Assembly (NCBI GenBank): GCA_002215675.1
Contig: NGFH01000002.1
Span: 140,975-204,974, forward strand
DNA: 64,000 bases
Direction of reading: 5' to 3'
Source of the DNA: Bacteroidetes bacterium 2013_40CM_41_45
GTDB lineage: Bacteria > Bacteroidota > Bacteroidia > AKYH767-A > 2013-40CM-41-45
The notes below the pieces were generated by a model. That model did no database searches. It was not told the DNA's origin and worked only from the letters and a program-made list of their open reading frames with translations. Both the position numbers and the translations under genes were made by a program. Below are positions 9,634 through 18,452 of the stretch, one piece after another. Position 1 is the stretch's first letter. The number at the start of each line of letters is the position of its first letter.

Positions 9634-11715
9634 ATGACTAAAAAATTACTCCTTACATTAGTTTTTGTGTTCGCAGTTTATGTGAATTCATTTTCTCAGT
9701 GTACGACCACGAATGCAACATCATGTCAATGCAAAAATATCGGGCAAACGGATTGCGACCTGCTGCCCGACATTGGAATAGGTCTTCCTCCGCTTTATGA
9801 TTCTTTGAACGCGAACGGATACGGTTATGTAGAATACGCGCAAACCGGAAATCCCAATCCTCTCGATAACGGAAGATTGTATATAACCGTTTCCACCACT
9901 AACGTTGGTCACGGACCGCTTGAGCTTCGTGCAACAAATACTTTTGTTTGCGGAACCGATACTTTTACAGGAACACCTCCGTTGTTTTGCCCTGATGGCA
10001 ATACGTATCCCAGAATTCTTATTGACCAGCGCATCTACCATAAAAACGGAGCTACGATGACAAGCTATGATCGTCCTGCCGGAACTATGACGTATCACCC
10101 GGCACACGGTCACATGCATGTTGACAACTGGGGGATTTATACATTACGGGTTCAAAATCCCCTTGACCCGGATCCCACACATTGGGATATATTAGGTACA
10201 GGCGCCAAGCTCGCATTCTGTGTCGAAAATTATGGTTTGTGCAGCAGCCCTACCTGGGTAAATAATTGTACGGACTCTGCCGGCAATCCTCTCAACAATA
10301 ATACTGATTTTCCCAATTATAATTTAGGTTTGAATTATGCATGCTCTCCCACGGTTCAGGGAATTACGGTCGGAAAGCTTGACGCCTATTGGACAACACT
10401 TGAAGGAATGTATATTGATATTCCTCCCGGAACATGCAATGGTCAATATTATGTAGTTATACAAGTTGACCCTAATAATAATTTTCTTGAGGAACAGGAA
10501 TTTAATAATGTGGTCGCGGTTCCTATTTTCCTGCATCAGCAAAATGCTCCTGCCAATCAACCGCCTGTAATTACCATTACTCCGGAAGTAACAAATATGT
10601 GTGCCGGGTCTTCCGTTACACTTTCAGCGGCTGCCGGAACAAATTATTCATGGAGCACCGGTGCTTCAACACGTGAGATAACCGTTAATGCAAGCGGAAG
10701 CTATGTTTGCACGGTAACCACGAATTGCGGCACTACCGCTTCAACCCCGGTTAACATAACAGAACTTAGTTTGCCTTCAGCGCCTGTTGCTGTTAATGAT
10801 ACTATCCCATCTGCCGGTAATGCGCAACTTACCGCTACCGGCACAGGAATTTTAAATTGGTATGATCAACCCACCGGGGGTACGTTGCTTGGAACGGGTT
10901 CTCCATTTACAACACCTTATATTGTAACCACCACCACTTTTTATGTGGATGACACATACCATACACCCGGAACAGCTTATACCACAGGGCTTGTAGATAA
11001 CACTCTGGCTGGCGGTTCTTATTCCAATGTAGAGCAGTCACTGATTTTTGATGTTTATAAAACCATAGTACTGGAATCAGTAAAAGTATATGCAGATGTT
11101 GCCGGCCAGCGCAGCATTGAATTGCTTTCGGGAAACGGTTCAAGCCTCCAAAGCATAACCGTTAATGTTACAGTCGGGATGAATGTGGTTCCGGTCAACT
11201 TCACGATTACTCCGGGCAATGGGTACCAACTTACCCGCCATTTAATAAGCGGTTCGGGAAGTTTGTATCGTAATAATGGTAGTGCTACTATTTACCCGAT
11301 AACGGTTCCCGGGGTAATGTCAATTATTGGCAACACCGCCGGTAATCAATATTACTATTTCTTATACGATTGGCATATTCATGAACTGGATGTGGACTGC
11401 ACAGGCCCGCGTGCTTCTGCAGACGCTGTTGTTTTAGTAACAGGAATTGCAGAGGCCGCTGCCTCAATTTCTCTTAACGTATATCCCAATCCTGCCCATA
11501 ACAGTGTTGCAGTCTTATTTAAGATTCCCGGAGCCACAAAAGCTAATGTCGAATTTGTAGATGCTCTCGGTAAAGTTCAGTACAGGCAGGATTTGAATTC
11601 TGCTAATGGCAACTTTGCTGAAACCTATTATCTCGACTTGCTTGCAAGAGGAGTTTATGTGCTTCACATTTCATCCAACAACAAAAATTACTACCGGAAA
11701 CTTGTAATTCAATAG
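9634..11715 (+). CDS. Lysyl-oxidase-family protein with T9SS sorting domain
   Basis: A 693-residue secreted protein. It has a signal peptide (MTKKLLLTLVFVF to NSFSQC), a lysyl oxidase domain at about 40-300, an Ig-like region from about 310, a further beta-rich domain, and a T9SS C-terminal sorting domain (VYPNPAHNSVAV to LVIQ). The copper motif HGHMH gives H158, H160 and H162, matching HQHYH of animal lysyl oxidase. Lys192 in GAKLAFC and Tyr252 in KLDAYW align with the Lys and Tyr that form the lysyl tyrosylquinone cofactor. The C-terminal LOX signature (YIDI, YYVVIQVDP, EFNN) is also present. The family oxidises peptidyl-lysine to allysine using O2. The ATG at 9634 is chosen over the upstream TTG because the signal peptide begins there. 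Substrate is unknown. Confidence 0.85.
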   Translation: MTKKLLLTLVFVFAVYVNSFSQCTTTNATSCQCKNIGQTDCDLLPDIGIGLPPLYDSLNANGYGYVEYAQTGNPNPLDNGRLYITVSTTNVGHGPLELRATNTFVCGTDTFTGTPPLFCPDGNTYPRILIDQRIYHKNGATMTSYDRPAGTMTYHPAHGHMHVDNWGIYTLRVQNPLDPDPTHWDILGTGAKLAFCVENYGLCSSPTWVNNCTDSAGNPLNNNTDFPNYNLGLNYACSPTVQGITVGKLDAYWTTLEGMYIDIPPGTCNGQYYVVIQVDPNNNFLEEQEFNNVVAVPIFLHQQNAPANQPPVITITPEVTNMCAGSSVTLSAAAGTNYSWSTGASTREITVNASGSYVCTVTTNCGTTASTPVNITELSLPSAPVAVNDTIPSAGNAQLTATGTGILNWYDQPTGGTLLGTGSPFTTPYIVTTTTFYVDDTYHTPGTAYTTGLVDNTLAGGSYSNVEQSLIFDVYKTIVLESVKVYADVAGQRSIELLSGNGSSLQSITVNVTVGMNVVPVNFTITPGNGYQLTRHLISGSGSLYRNNGSATIYPITVPGVMSIIGNTAGNQYYYFLYDWHIHELDVDCTGPRASADAVVLVTGIAEAAASISLNVYPNPAHNSVAVLFKIPGATKANVEFVDALGKVQYRQDLNSANGNFAETYYLDLLARGVYVLHISSNNKNYYRKLVIQ

Positions 11716-11732
11716 CGTTTAATATGAAATAG

Positions 11733-11768
11733 AAAGTGAGCCCTGAATCTTCGGGGCTCACTTTTTAT
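11733..11768 (+). terminator. Terminator of the lysyl-oxidase-like gene
   Basis: An 11-bp perfect stem (AAAGTGAGCCC with GGGCTCACTTT), a 10-nt loop and a TTTTTATTTT tail begin 18 bp after the stop codon. Confidence 0.9.
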
Positions 11769-11805
11769 TTTATGGTTACTATTGTATGGTGCGGCTCCTG
11801 ATACT

Positions 11806-13044
11806 ATGAAACGAAGAATATTGGTTGTGTGTATTTTTATTTTGCAGAAAGTTATTTCGCTTCATGCACAACCGGCATTTACAATTTTCAATACCACTAA
11901 TTCTTCCTTGCCCGATAATACTGTTGAAGGAATTACTATTGACCACCAGGGTAAGAAATGGATTGGTACTGACTATGGTCTGGCTATATACAACGACACG
12001 GCCTGGACCATCTACCAGACAACCAATTCAGGGATATCAGATAATTATATAAAATGCATCACCTTTGATGCAGCAGGAAATGCATGGATAGGAACTTTCA
12101 GTGGCGGAGCAAATAAATTTGACGGTACTACCTGGACCGTTTATAACACACTTAATTCCGGAATATCTTCCGATGAAATCCATGACATCGCTATTGATTC
12201 TCTTGGTAACAAATGGATTGGCACCGATAATGGGCTGGATAAGTTCAACGACACCGTATGGACGAATTACAATGTCGGCAATTCGAATCTCCCTGTCAAT
12301 AATATTGGATGCATCGGCATAGAAAGTAATACCCTGCGATGGATAGGCACTATAAATGGCGGACTTGTGAAAATGGCGGATACCGTTTTCACAACGTACA
12401 ATATTGCCAACTCGGCCATGCCGGATAATTCGATTCTTGGAATTAAGATAGACCCCGCCGGAGCGAAGTGGATGGCCTGCCCTTCCGGAGCGCTTGTCAG
12501 CTATGGCAGCTCCTTTTTCTATTCGTATAGCACGGCTTCGTCAGGCAATCCTTCCAATACGTTTGACGCCATTGCCATTGATTCACTCCAGAATATTTAT
12601 CTCGGGTCGTTCAATAAAGGGTTAGTAAAAAAATCAGGAAGTAATTTTTATTCCTGGTATACCCAGAATTCTCCAATGCCGGATGATATTGTTTACTGCG
12701 TTGCTGTTGAGCGCACGGGAATTATCTGGGCAGGTACTTCGGTTCATGGGCTGGTACGTCTTGATGAATCACTCCTCATATCGGTAGATGAAATGGAAAA
12801 AGAAATTTCTTCCGTCAGTCTTTACCCAAACCCGGCAAGGGATGAGTTATCTATCATATGTAATACGTTGTACGGAAATGAATTCGTGGAGGTATTTAAT
12901 ACTGTCGGTGAAAATATTTTTAAATCCGAAATTAAAAATCCGAAATCCGAAATAAATGTTTCTGCGTTCCCTAATGGCATTTATTTCCTCCGGATTAATT
13001 CGGAGCGCGGAACCTTCACAGGAAAATTTGTGAAAGCAAACTGA
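11806..13044 (+). CDS. T9SS-exported beta-propeller protein
   Basis: A 412-residue secreted protein. A signal peptide ends at about residue 22 (SLHAQ). Residues 25-320 consist of about seven propeller blades of the two-component-regulator-propeller type, each with a W(I/M)GT or WxAxT strand and a following NSxxPDN turn (for example GKKWIGTDYGLAIYND). A T9SS sorting domain closes the protein (LYPNPARDELSI, GIYFLRI, KFVKAN). The blades normally sense ligands in hybrid two-component sensors, but here no kinase is attached, so this is probably a surface binding protein. The sorting domain contains an in-frame heptamer array (12922-12956). The ATG at 11806 is preferred over a TTG at 11782 because the signal peptide starts there. 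Confidence 0.85.
   Translation: MKRRILVVCIFILQKVISLHAQPAFTIFNTTNSSLPDNTVEGITIDHQGKKWIGTDYGLAIYNDTAWTIYQTTNSGISDNYIKCITFDAAGNAWIGTFSGGANKFDGTTWTVYNTLNSGISSDEIHDIAIDSLGNKWIGTDNGLDKFNDTVWTNYNVGNSNLPVNNIGCIGIESNTLRWIGTINGGLVKMADTVFTTYNIANSAMPDNSILGIKIDPAGAKWMACPSGALVSYGSSFFYSYSTASSGNPSNTFDAIAIDSLQNIYLGSFNKGLVKKSGSNFYSWYTQNSPMPDDIVYCVAVERTGIIWAGTSVHGLVRLDESLLISVDEMEKEISSVSLYPNPARDELSIICNTLYGNEFVEVFNTVGENIFKSEIKNPKSEINVSAFPNGIYFLRINSERGTFTGKFVKAN
12922..12956 (+). repeat. Heptamer array inside a T9SS sorting domain
   Basis: Five tandem heptamers (AAATCCG, AAATTAA, AAATCCG, AAATCCG, AAATAAA) lie within the sorting-domain coding sequence. Three heptamers equal seven codons, so the array encodes a 7-residue peptide repeat, KSEIKNP then KSEINVS. 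Confidence 0.85.
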
Positions 13045-13140
13045 GCTGCTCCTTTCAAAGACGCTCCCTTCCTGCGTTACCTGTTTTTATGCGGATTACG
13101 CATAAGATTGACCCAATGTTCTTGAGCGCTCGCCCACATT

Positions 13141-13171
13141 TTTACTCCTCGAAAAATTTTCCTTAGTTTAG
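13141..13171 (+). promoter_or_regulatory. Promoter candidate for the SprB-repeat gene
   Basis: TTTA (13141-13144), a 19-nt spacer and TAGTTTAG (13164-13171) each differ from the Bacteroidota consensus at one defined base. Predicted start of transcription is near 13178, about 44 nt before the ATG. Confidence 0.45.
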
Positions 13172-13221
13172 CATAGTGATGGCGGGATGTTTGGGTTAAC
13201 AGGTTTCTGAAACTTCAATTC

Positions 13222-16200
13222 ATGAAAAAATATTTTTCTGGTTTCAGAAAATATTCGGGTGTAATTCTCGCTTGCTGTTTTTATCCGGGCGTCAATGTTT
13301 TTTCCCAGATTATTGTCAGCCCCGGGGGCGCACCTTCAGCTATCGTTAACTCGTTTGTAAGTGCAGGACTTTTAGTCAGCAACATCCAGCTCAATTGCGG
13401 ACCCGATACAGCCAATGCAGCATACGGAACCTTCTCCAACGGAAGTCTTGGCCTGGGGCTATCGCACGGTATTGTTCTTTCCACAGGTTCAGCCAGTAAT
13501 CTTATAGGGCCGAATTTTCCCGGTGATTCTTCTACCACCGGAACCGGCAGTCACAATGGATACCAGGATCCCCAGCTTGCGGCCATTGCCGGAGATACTA
13601 TAAGCGACCTGTGCGCGCTGGAATTTGATGTTGTTCCGCATTGCAATTCACTTCAGATAAAATTTGTATTCGGCTCCGAAGAATATCCTGAGTATGTAAA
13701 CGCATATAATGATGCTTTCGGTTTTTTTGTAACCGGACCGGATGGAAATTGCAATGCCGGATTCTATGATAATACGAACGTTGCAAAATTACCTGACGGA
13801 ACCCCTATAAGCGTGAACAATGTGAACGATGGATTCTCTTATGGGTGCCCTGCCGTTCTTCCCGGGCCATGCCAGCATTGCTCATACTATATCAATAACT
13901 GCTCCGGCACATGGGTAGAATATGACGGGTTTACGACCGTGATAACGGTGAATCTCTCTGTGTGTCCCTGTGCAACGTATCACTGGAAATTTGCCATTGC
14001 CGATACCAGGGATGCTTTGTACGATTCGGGGGTGATGATTGAAACGTTTGCATGCCAGTCGCCATTGCACACAAGCATCACTTCGAGTCAGACCGGATGT
14101 AACTGCACCGGAACGGCCAGTGTGAATATTCTCAACGGGACTCCGCCGTATTCTTTTTTATGGAGTGAAGGGCAGACTACGCAAACCGTTACAAACCTTT
14201 GTGCCGGTTACCATAGTGTGCAAGTAATGGATGTCAATTCGTGTAATATGCCTGTTATACATTATGTATTGATTGAGGAATTAGGTGTTATAGTAAATTC
14301 AACCAACGTTACCTGCCATGAGGGGAACAATGGCTCAGCAGTTGCATTTGTTAATGGAGGAAATGCACCTTACTCATTTGTATGGAGCACGAACCCTCCG
14401 CAGGTATCTTCCTCTGCATCCAATCTTACGGCAGGAACATATACGGTCAATGTAACCGACAGTTCCGGTTGTTCAGCATCGGCCTCTGTAATCATTCTTC
14501 AACCGGATACTTTTTTTATACTGGTTAATGACAGTGTTCATACAAGTTGCCAACTCAACAACGGCTTTCTGCAGCCGCTGTATTCCGGAGGAACCAATCC
14601 TCTTACATATTTATGGAGCACGAATCCTCCGCAAACATCATCTAATGCCTTTGGTCTTGCACCGGGAATTTATACCGTAACTGCCACCGATGCCAATGGC
14701 TGTATGGCAACAGCAAGTTCCACAGTACTGCCCTCCGAAGAGATGACAACCGGCGGTGATATCACTATTTGCCAAGGGGATAATGTTCTTATATATGTTT
14801 ATGGTGCAAACAATTATGTGTGGTCTCCGCCAAACGGTTTGTATAACACCTCCGGAAGTTTTCAATACGCACATCCTATAGTAACCACTACCTACACTAT
14901 AGTCGGGTATTGCTCCAATGGTCCGTATGACACGACATACATTATGGTGACAGTTATTCCAAGCCCGGTGGTTACTACTTCTCCGGCACAGTATGTTTGT
15001 CATGGAAGCGATGTAACGCTCCAGGCAAGCGGTGCCTTGCATTATAGCTGGGCACCGGACTATTTTATTGTTTCGTATTCGCCCGACAGCTCTTCTATTG
15101 TTGCTCATCCAAGCAACACTGTAAATTTTGTAGTCACAGGATATAACTCGCAGGGGTGTTCAAATAGTACATTTATTCCTGTCACTGTTCAGGAAAACAA
15201 CCAGGTAACCATAAGCAGCACAGGACCGACTATTTTTTGCGAGGGTGATGAAACAAATCTTTACGTTACCGGGCAAGGAAATTATTTATGGAGCACCGGT
15301 GAAACAACTCAAGCCATTACAGTCGCTGCAAGCGGTACGTATTCTGTAACGGTAACAGATATTCATGGCTGTACCAGCACATCATTGCCGGTTCTTGTTG
15401 TTGTTTATCCTGCACCGGTTCCGCTTATTGTTTCAAATGGACCAACAGAATACTGCGCAGGAGACACTATTGCTCTTGATTTGAATGTAAGCCTGGCAGA
15501 CCATTATTTATGGAACACATTGGAAACCGCTCAAACCATTCATGTCACAAGCTCCGGGGTTTATTCTGTAACCGTAACAGACAACCGTAACTGTACAGGG
15601 ACGGCAGTTATGGATATTAACCTGCACCATCCTTCCGCTGTAGTTAACATTTATAGCGGGCCTGCACTATGCGATGGACACCCTGCGTTGCTTTATGCCG
15701 TAACACAGGAAGGAAATAATTTTCTTTGGTCCAACGGTTCAGTAGAACCATCTATTCTCGTTTATGATGACGGAATATATTCTGTTACGGTTACAGATAT
15801 TTATTCTTGTTCCTCAACTGCTTCAGTAACATTAGATTTTAATCCACCTCCCGAAGCGGTAATATCTCCGGCGGGACCCGTATTGGTTTGCTCCAATTTA
15901 TTTCAGGCGCTTCAGGCAAATTCGGGACCCGGGTTTTCATATCAATGGTTCCGCGACAATCAAATGCTCCCGGCAGAAACAAACCAGGAACTAACTGCAT
16001 CGGGGGCGGGTTCTTATGCGGTGAGAGTTACTGATGCAATAGGATGTTCAGCAACATCTTCTCATGTTGAGGTAATGTCGGGAACCGGCCCCGAAGTTTC
16101 AATAAACGCATCTTCCGCATTTGGATGCAGGGATAATGTTGTTTACGCAGGCTACGGACTTCAAAATGTAACGCTCACAGCTATTTCTTCTTCAGCCGTT

Positions 16201-16779
16201 TCATACCTGTGGTCAACCGGGGAAACCACACAAACTATCTCCGTCAATTCCGCAGGCACTTTTAGCGTCACCGCATTTGATGCTGCCGGTTGCCCCTCTC
16301 TTCAATCGGGACAATCACAAATCACCATTACCGAGGTAGACATCCGCTGCGGACACAATCTTCAGAAGGTAGTTCTTTGTCATGTGCCTGAAGGAAATAC
16401 GGCAAACCCCCAGACTATTTGCATTGCTCCTTCAGCCGTCCCCGCTCATCTTTCATTGCATCAATATGACTGCCTTGGTCCTTGCCCCGAAAGCGCAAAA
16501 ATATCATCGGGCCATGATGACCATGAGGTGGTAATTTATCCGGACCCGGTAAAGAATCAATTTACGATTTACGATTTACAATTTACGATTGAAAAAATTG
16601 AAATTTTTGATGCGCTTGGACAGAAAGTTTTTACTTCTTCTATTTTATCCCTCTCATCAGGGAATGGGGATGACAAGGGTGAGGTCATAGATGTATCCTC
16701 ATTCGTGCCCGGAATTTATTTTATAAAGATTTTTTCACGGGATGAAATATCGACAAAAAAGTTTGTGAAAGCGAATTAA
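13222..16779 (+). CDS. Choice-of-anchor L / SprB-repeat T9SS adhesin-like protein
   Basis: A 1185-residue secreted protein. After a signal peptide (cleaved near VFSQ, residue 29), a choice-of-anchor L domain covers about 30-280 (GLGLSHGIVLSTGSA, FVFGSEEYPEYVN). SprB-type repeats follow to about 500 (GTPPYSFLWSEGQTTQTV, GTYTVNVTDSSGC), then several Ig/PKD-like domains with WSTGETTQ(A/T)I repeats to about 1090. The C-terminus is a T9SS sorting domain (VIYPDPVKNQFTI, GIYFIKI, KFVKAN). Such proteins are displayed on the cell surface and act in adhesion or gliding. The sorting domain is longer than usual because it includes a heptamer array (16560-16587) and a further GC-rich insert (about 16645-16690). 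Cys-rich motifs recur in each module. Confidence 0.85.
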   Translation: MKKYFSGFRKYSGVILACCFYPGVNVFSQIIVSPGGAPSAIVNSFVSAGLLVSNIQLNCGPDTANAAYGTFSNGSLGLGLSHGIVLSTGSASNLIGPNFPGDSSTTGTGSHNGYQDPQLAAIAGDTISDLCALEFDVVPHCNSLQIKFVFGSEEYPEYVNAYNDAFGFFVTGPDGNCNAGFYDNTNVAKLPDGTPISVNNVNDGFSYGCPAVLPGPCQHCSYYINNCSGTWVEYDGFTTVITVNLSVCPCATYHWKFAIADTRDALYDSGVMIETFACQSPLHTSITSSQTGCNCTGTASVNILNGTPPYSFLWSEGQTTQTVTNLCAGYHSVQVMDVNSCNMPVIHYVLIEELGVIVNSTNVTCHEGNNGSAVAFVNGGNAPYSFVWSTNPPQVSSSASNLTAGTYTVNVTDSSGCSASASVIILQPDTFFILVNDSVHTSCQLNNGFLQPLYSGGTNPLTYLWSTNPPQTSSNAFGLAPGIYTVTATDANGCMATASSTVLPSEEMTTGGDITICQGDNVLIYVYGANNYVWSPPNGLYNTSGSFQYAHPIVTTTYTIVGYCSNGPYDTTYIMVTVIPSPVVTTSPAQYVCHGSDVTLQASGALHYSWAPDYFIVSYSPDSSSIVAHPSNTVNFVVTGYNSQGCSNSTFIPVTVQENNQVTISSTGPTIFCEGDETNLYVTGQGNYLWSTGETTQAITVAASGTYSVTVTDIHGCTSTSLPVLVVVYPAPVPLIVSNGPTEYCAGDTIALDLNVSLADHYLWNTLETAQTIHVTSSGVYSVTVTDNRNCTGTAVMDINLHHPSAVVNIYSGPALCDGHPALLYAVTQEGNNFLWSNGSVEPSILVYDDGIYSVTVTDIYSCSSTASVTLDFNPPPEAVISPAGPVLVCSNLFQALQANSGPGFSYQWFRDNQMLPAETNQELTASGAGSYAVRVTDAIGCSATSSHVEVMSGTGPEVSINASSAFGCRDNVVYAGYGLQNVTLTAISSSAVSYLWSTGETTQTISVNSAGTFSVTAFDAAGCPSLQSGQSQITITEVDIRCGHNLQKVVLCHVPEGNTANPQTICIAPSAVPAHLSLHQYDCLGPCPESAKISSGHDDHEVVIYPDPVKNQFTIYDLQFTIEKIEIFDALGQKVFTSSILSLSSGNGDDKGEVIDVSSFVPGIYFIKIFSRDEISTKKFVKAN
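16560..16587 (+). repeat. Heptamer array inside a second T9SS sorting domain
   Basis: Four tandem heptamers ATTTACG, ATTTACG, ATTTACA, ATTTACG lie in frame within the sorting-domain coding sequence and encode the peptide repeat QFTIYDL then QFTI. Confidence 0.9.
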
Positions 16780-16781
16780 GT

Positions 16782-17648
16782 TCAAAACCTGCTCAGGATA
16801 TTTTTCACTTCGTGCAGGTATCCTCCTCCGAATAAATTTACATGCACAAGGAGCGGGTATAGATTATGGATATCTACCCGGTTGTTAAATCCTTTTTGCA
16901 GAGGAAAAGTTTCATTGTACGATTCATAAAAATCTGTGCTGAATCCTCCGAAAAGCTTGGTCATTGCCAAATCCATTTCGCGGTGCCCATAATAAACAGC
17001 AGGGTCTATGAGCCATGCTTTGCCGTCAGCGCCGGTCATAAAATTTCCATTCCATAAATCACCATGAATGAGAGAAGGTTTTTCTTCAGGAATAATTTCA
17101 GGCAGCTTATTATATAAGCGATTGAATTGCTGAACCGTTGCGCTGTCTATGGCTCCCGAATTTTTTGCAAGAGCAATTTGCTTTTCCAGCCGCCCCTCAA
17201 TAAAAAATTCCATCCATATTTTTTTTTGGAAATTACTTTGCTGCAACGAGCCGATGTAATTATCATATGGCAACCCGAATAGTTCTGAAGAATTGCTGTG
17301 AAGCCCCGCAAGCGAGCTTCCAAAATTCTGCCAGAAGTTTCTTACTCTTGGTGCAGCCTCAATAAATTCAAGAACAATAAAAGAGTAATTGCCGGCTTTC
17401 TCCGCTCCGAGTACTTCGGGAATGCCGATTGCATTTATCTTCTTTAATAATGTTAAACCTTTGGCTTCGGCTTCAAACATTTTTGGGTACCGTTTAGCAT
17501 CATTCCATTTCAGGAAAAAAATTCCTGCGCTGGTTTCAATTTTCATTGCATTATTTATACATCCGCCACCTATGGATGCGGAGCGCAGAATATCAGTTTC
17601 CTTTCCAAGGAGTTCTTTTATCTTTTCTGAAACCGGAACAGGAATCAT
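16782..17648 (-). CDS. Fructosamine kinase family protein
   Basis: A 288-residue cytosolic kinase of the FN3K/aminoglycoside phosphotransferase fold. The catalytic loop LIHGDLWNGNFM and the metal-binding IDPAVYYGHREMDLAM are intact, and an N-terminal SIGGGCINNAM matches the nucleotide-binding loop. FN3K homologues phosphorylate ketosamines formed by glycation of proteins or small amines so that they decay; bacterial members mostly act on ribulosamine or erythrulosamine adducts. Length is typical (about 288). It converges with the SprB-repeat gene, with only 2 bp between the stops, and diverges from the zinc peptidase gene. Confidence 0.9.
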   Translation of the reverse strand: MIPVPVSEKIKELLGKETDILRSASIGGGCINNAMKIETSAGIFFLKWNDAKRYPKMFEAEAKGLTLLKKINAIGIPEVLGAEKAGNYSFIVLEFIEAAPRVRNFWQNFGSSLAGLHSNSSELFGLPYDNYIGSLQQSNFQKKIWMEFFIEGRLEKQIALAKNSGAIDSATVQQFNRLYNKLPEIIPEEKPSLIHGDLWNGNFMTGADGKAWLIDPAVYYGHREMDLAMTKLFGGFSTDFYESYNETFPLQKGFNNRVDIHNLYPLLVHVNLFGGGYLHEVKNILSRF

Positions 17649-17660
17649 TTCATTATATCG

Positions 17661-17693
17661 TTAGTAAAGTCATCAGCTAAATGTATAATTTTG
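17661..17693 (+). promoter_or_regulatory. Promoter candidate for the zinc peptidase operon
   Basis: TTAG (17661-17664), 21 nt, then a perfect -7 box TAATTTTG (17686-17693). Transcription would start near 17700, giving a leader of about 65 nt that contains the heptamer array. Confidence 0.5.
17678..17685 (-). promoter_or_regulatory. -7 box candidate for the FN3K-family gene
   Basis: On the minus strand TACATTTA matches TAnnTTTG at all but the last base and directly abuts the plus-strand -7 box at 17686. It lies 29 nt upstream of the FN3K start codon. Confidence 0.4.
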
Positions 17694-17729
17694 CAAAACA
17701 GATTACGGTTAAGTCCACAAATTTATTTC

Positions 17730-17757
17730 GTATAACATATAACCAATAACGTATAAC
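17730..17757. repeat. Heptamer array, inverted copy of 2272-2299
   Basis: Four heptamers that on the minus strand read GTTATAC, GTTATTG, GTTATAT, GTTATAC; 26 of 28 bases equal those at 2272-2299. It lies 8 bp before the zinc peptidase start, in its presumed leader. Confidence 0.85.
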
Positions 17758-17765
17758 TTTTTTAA

Positions 17766-18446
17766 ATGCAAGGCATTTATTTAATAGCATTGGTTTTTAT
17801 GCTCATCGGGTGGGTGGTGCAGATGCAACTGCGCAGGAAATTTAAGGAGTATTCAGAGATTCCGCTTTCCGCAGGATTGACAGGAAAGGAAGTGGCGGAG
17901 AAAATGTTAAGAGCGCATGGCATTACTGATGTTAAAGTGGTATCTGTAGAAGGCCAGCTTACAGACCATTATAACCCGCTTAAAAAAACGCTGAACCTAA
18001 GCCCCGATGTTTACAATGGCAATAATGCGGCGGCAGCTGCAGTTGCCGCGCATGAATGCGGTCATGCTGTTCAGCATGCAACGGCATACCCATGGCTTCA
18101 GTTTCGTTCTGCACTGGTTCCTGTAATAAGTGTTACTTCCAATATTGTTCAATGGGTTTTGCTTGCCGGAATTATTTTCGTCAATACATTTCCTAACCTA
18201 TTACTTATCGGCATCATCATGTTTGCTTCGGTTGCATTATTTGCATTCATTACCCTGCCCGTTGAATTTGATGCCAGCAGGCGCGGGCTTGCGTGGCTCG
18301 AGTCCAGCGGAATTACCAGCACCCTTGAATACGAAAAAGCAAAAGATGCTTTATGGTGGGCGGCCATGACATATGTCGTCAGTGCATTAGCTACTCTTAC
18401 CACGCTTTTTTATTACCTCATGATTTACATGAGAAGGCGGAATTGA
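17766..18446 (+). CDS. Membrane zinc metallopeptidase (YugP family)
   Basis: A 226-residue integral membrane protein of the YugP family of neutral zinc peptidases. The HExxH motif is AAHECGHAVQHA near residue 97. Hydrophobic segments occur at the N-terminus, at about 115-165 (two), and near the C-terminus, and the conserved FDASRRGLAWLESSG follows the second pair. Members are thought to degrade membrane or exported proteins, but substrates are not known. Only 6 bp separate it from the subtilase gene, so it heads a three-gene operon of a membrane peptidase, a secreted peptidase and an outer-membrane-type protein. Confidence 0.9.
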   Translation: MQGIYLIALVFMLIGWVVQMQLRRKFKEYSEIPLSAGLTGKEVAEKMLRAHGITDVKVVSVEGQLTDHYNPLKKTLNLSPDVYNGNNAAAAAVAAHECGHAVQHATAYPWLQFRSALVPVISVTSNIVQWVLLAGIIFVNTFPNLLLIGIIMFASVALFAFITLPVEFDASRRGLAWLESSGITSTLEYEKAKDALWWAAMTYVVSALATLTTLFYYLMIYMRRRN

Positions 18447-18452
18447 TTTTCT

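Noticed and set aside
13087-13105. Hairpin TTATGCG-GATTA-CGCATAA before the SprB-repeat gene
   Set aside because: Seven-bp stem without a T-run on either outgoing side; not a convincing terminator.
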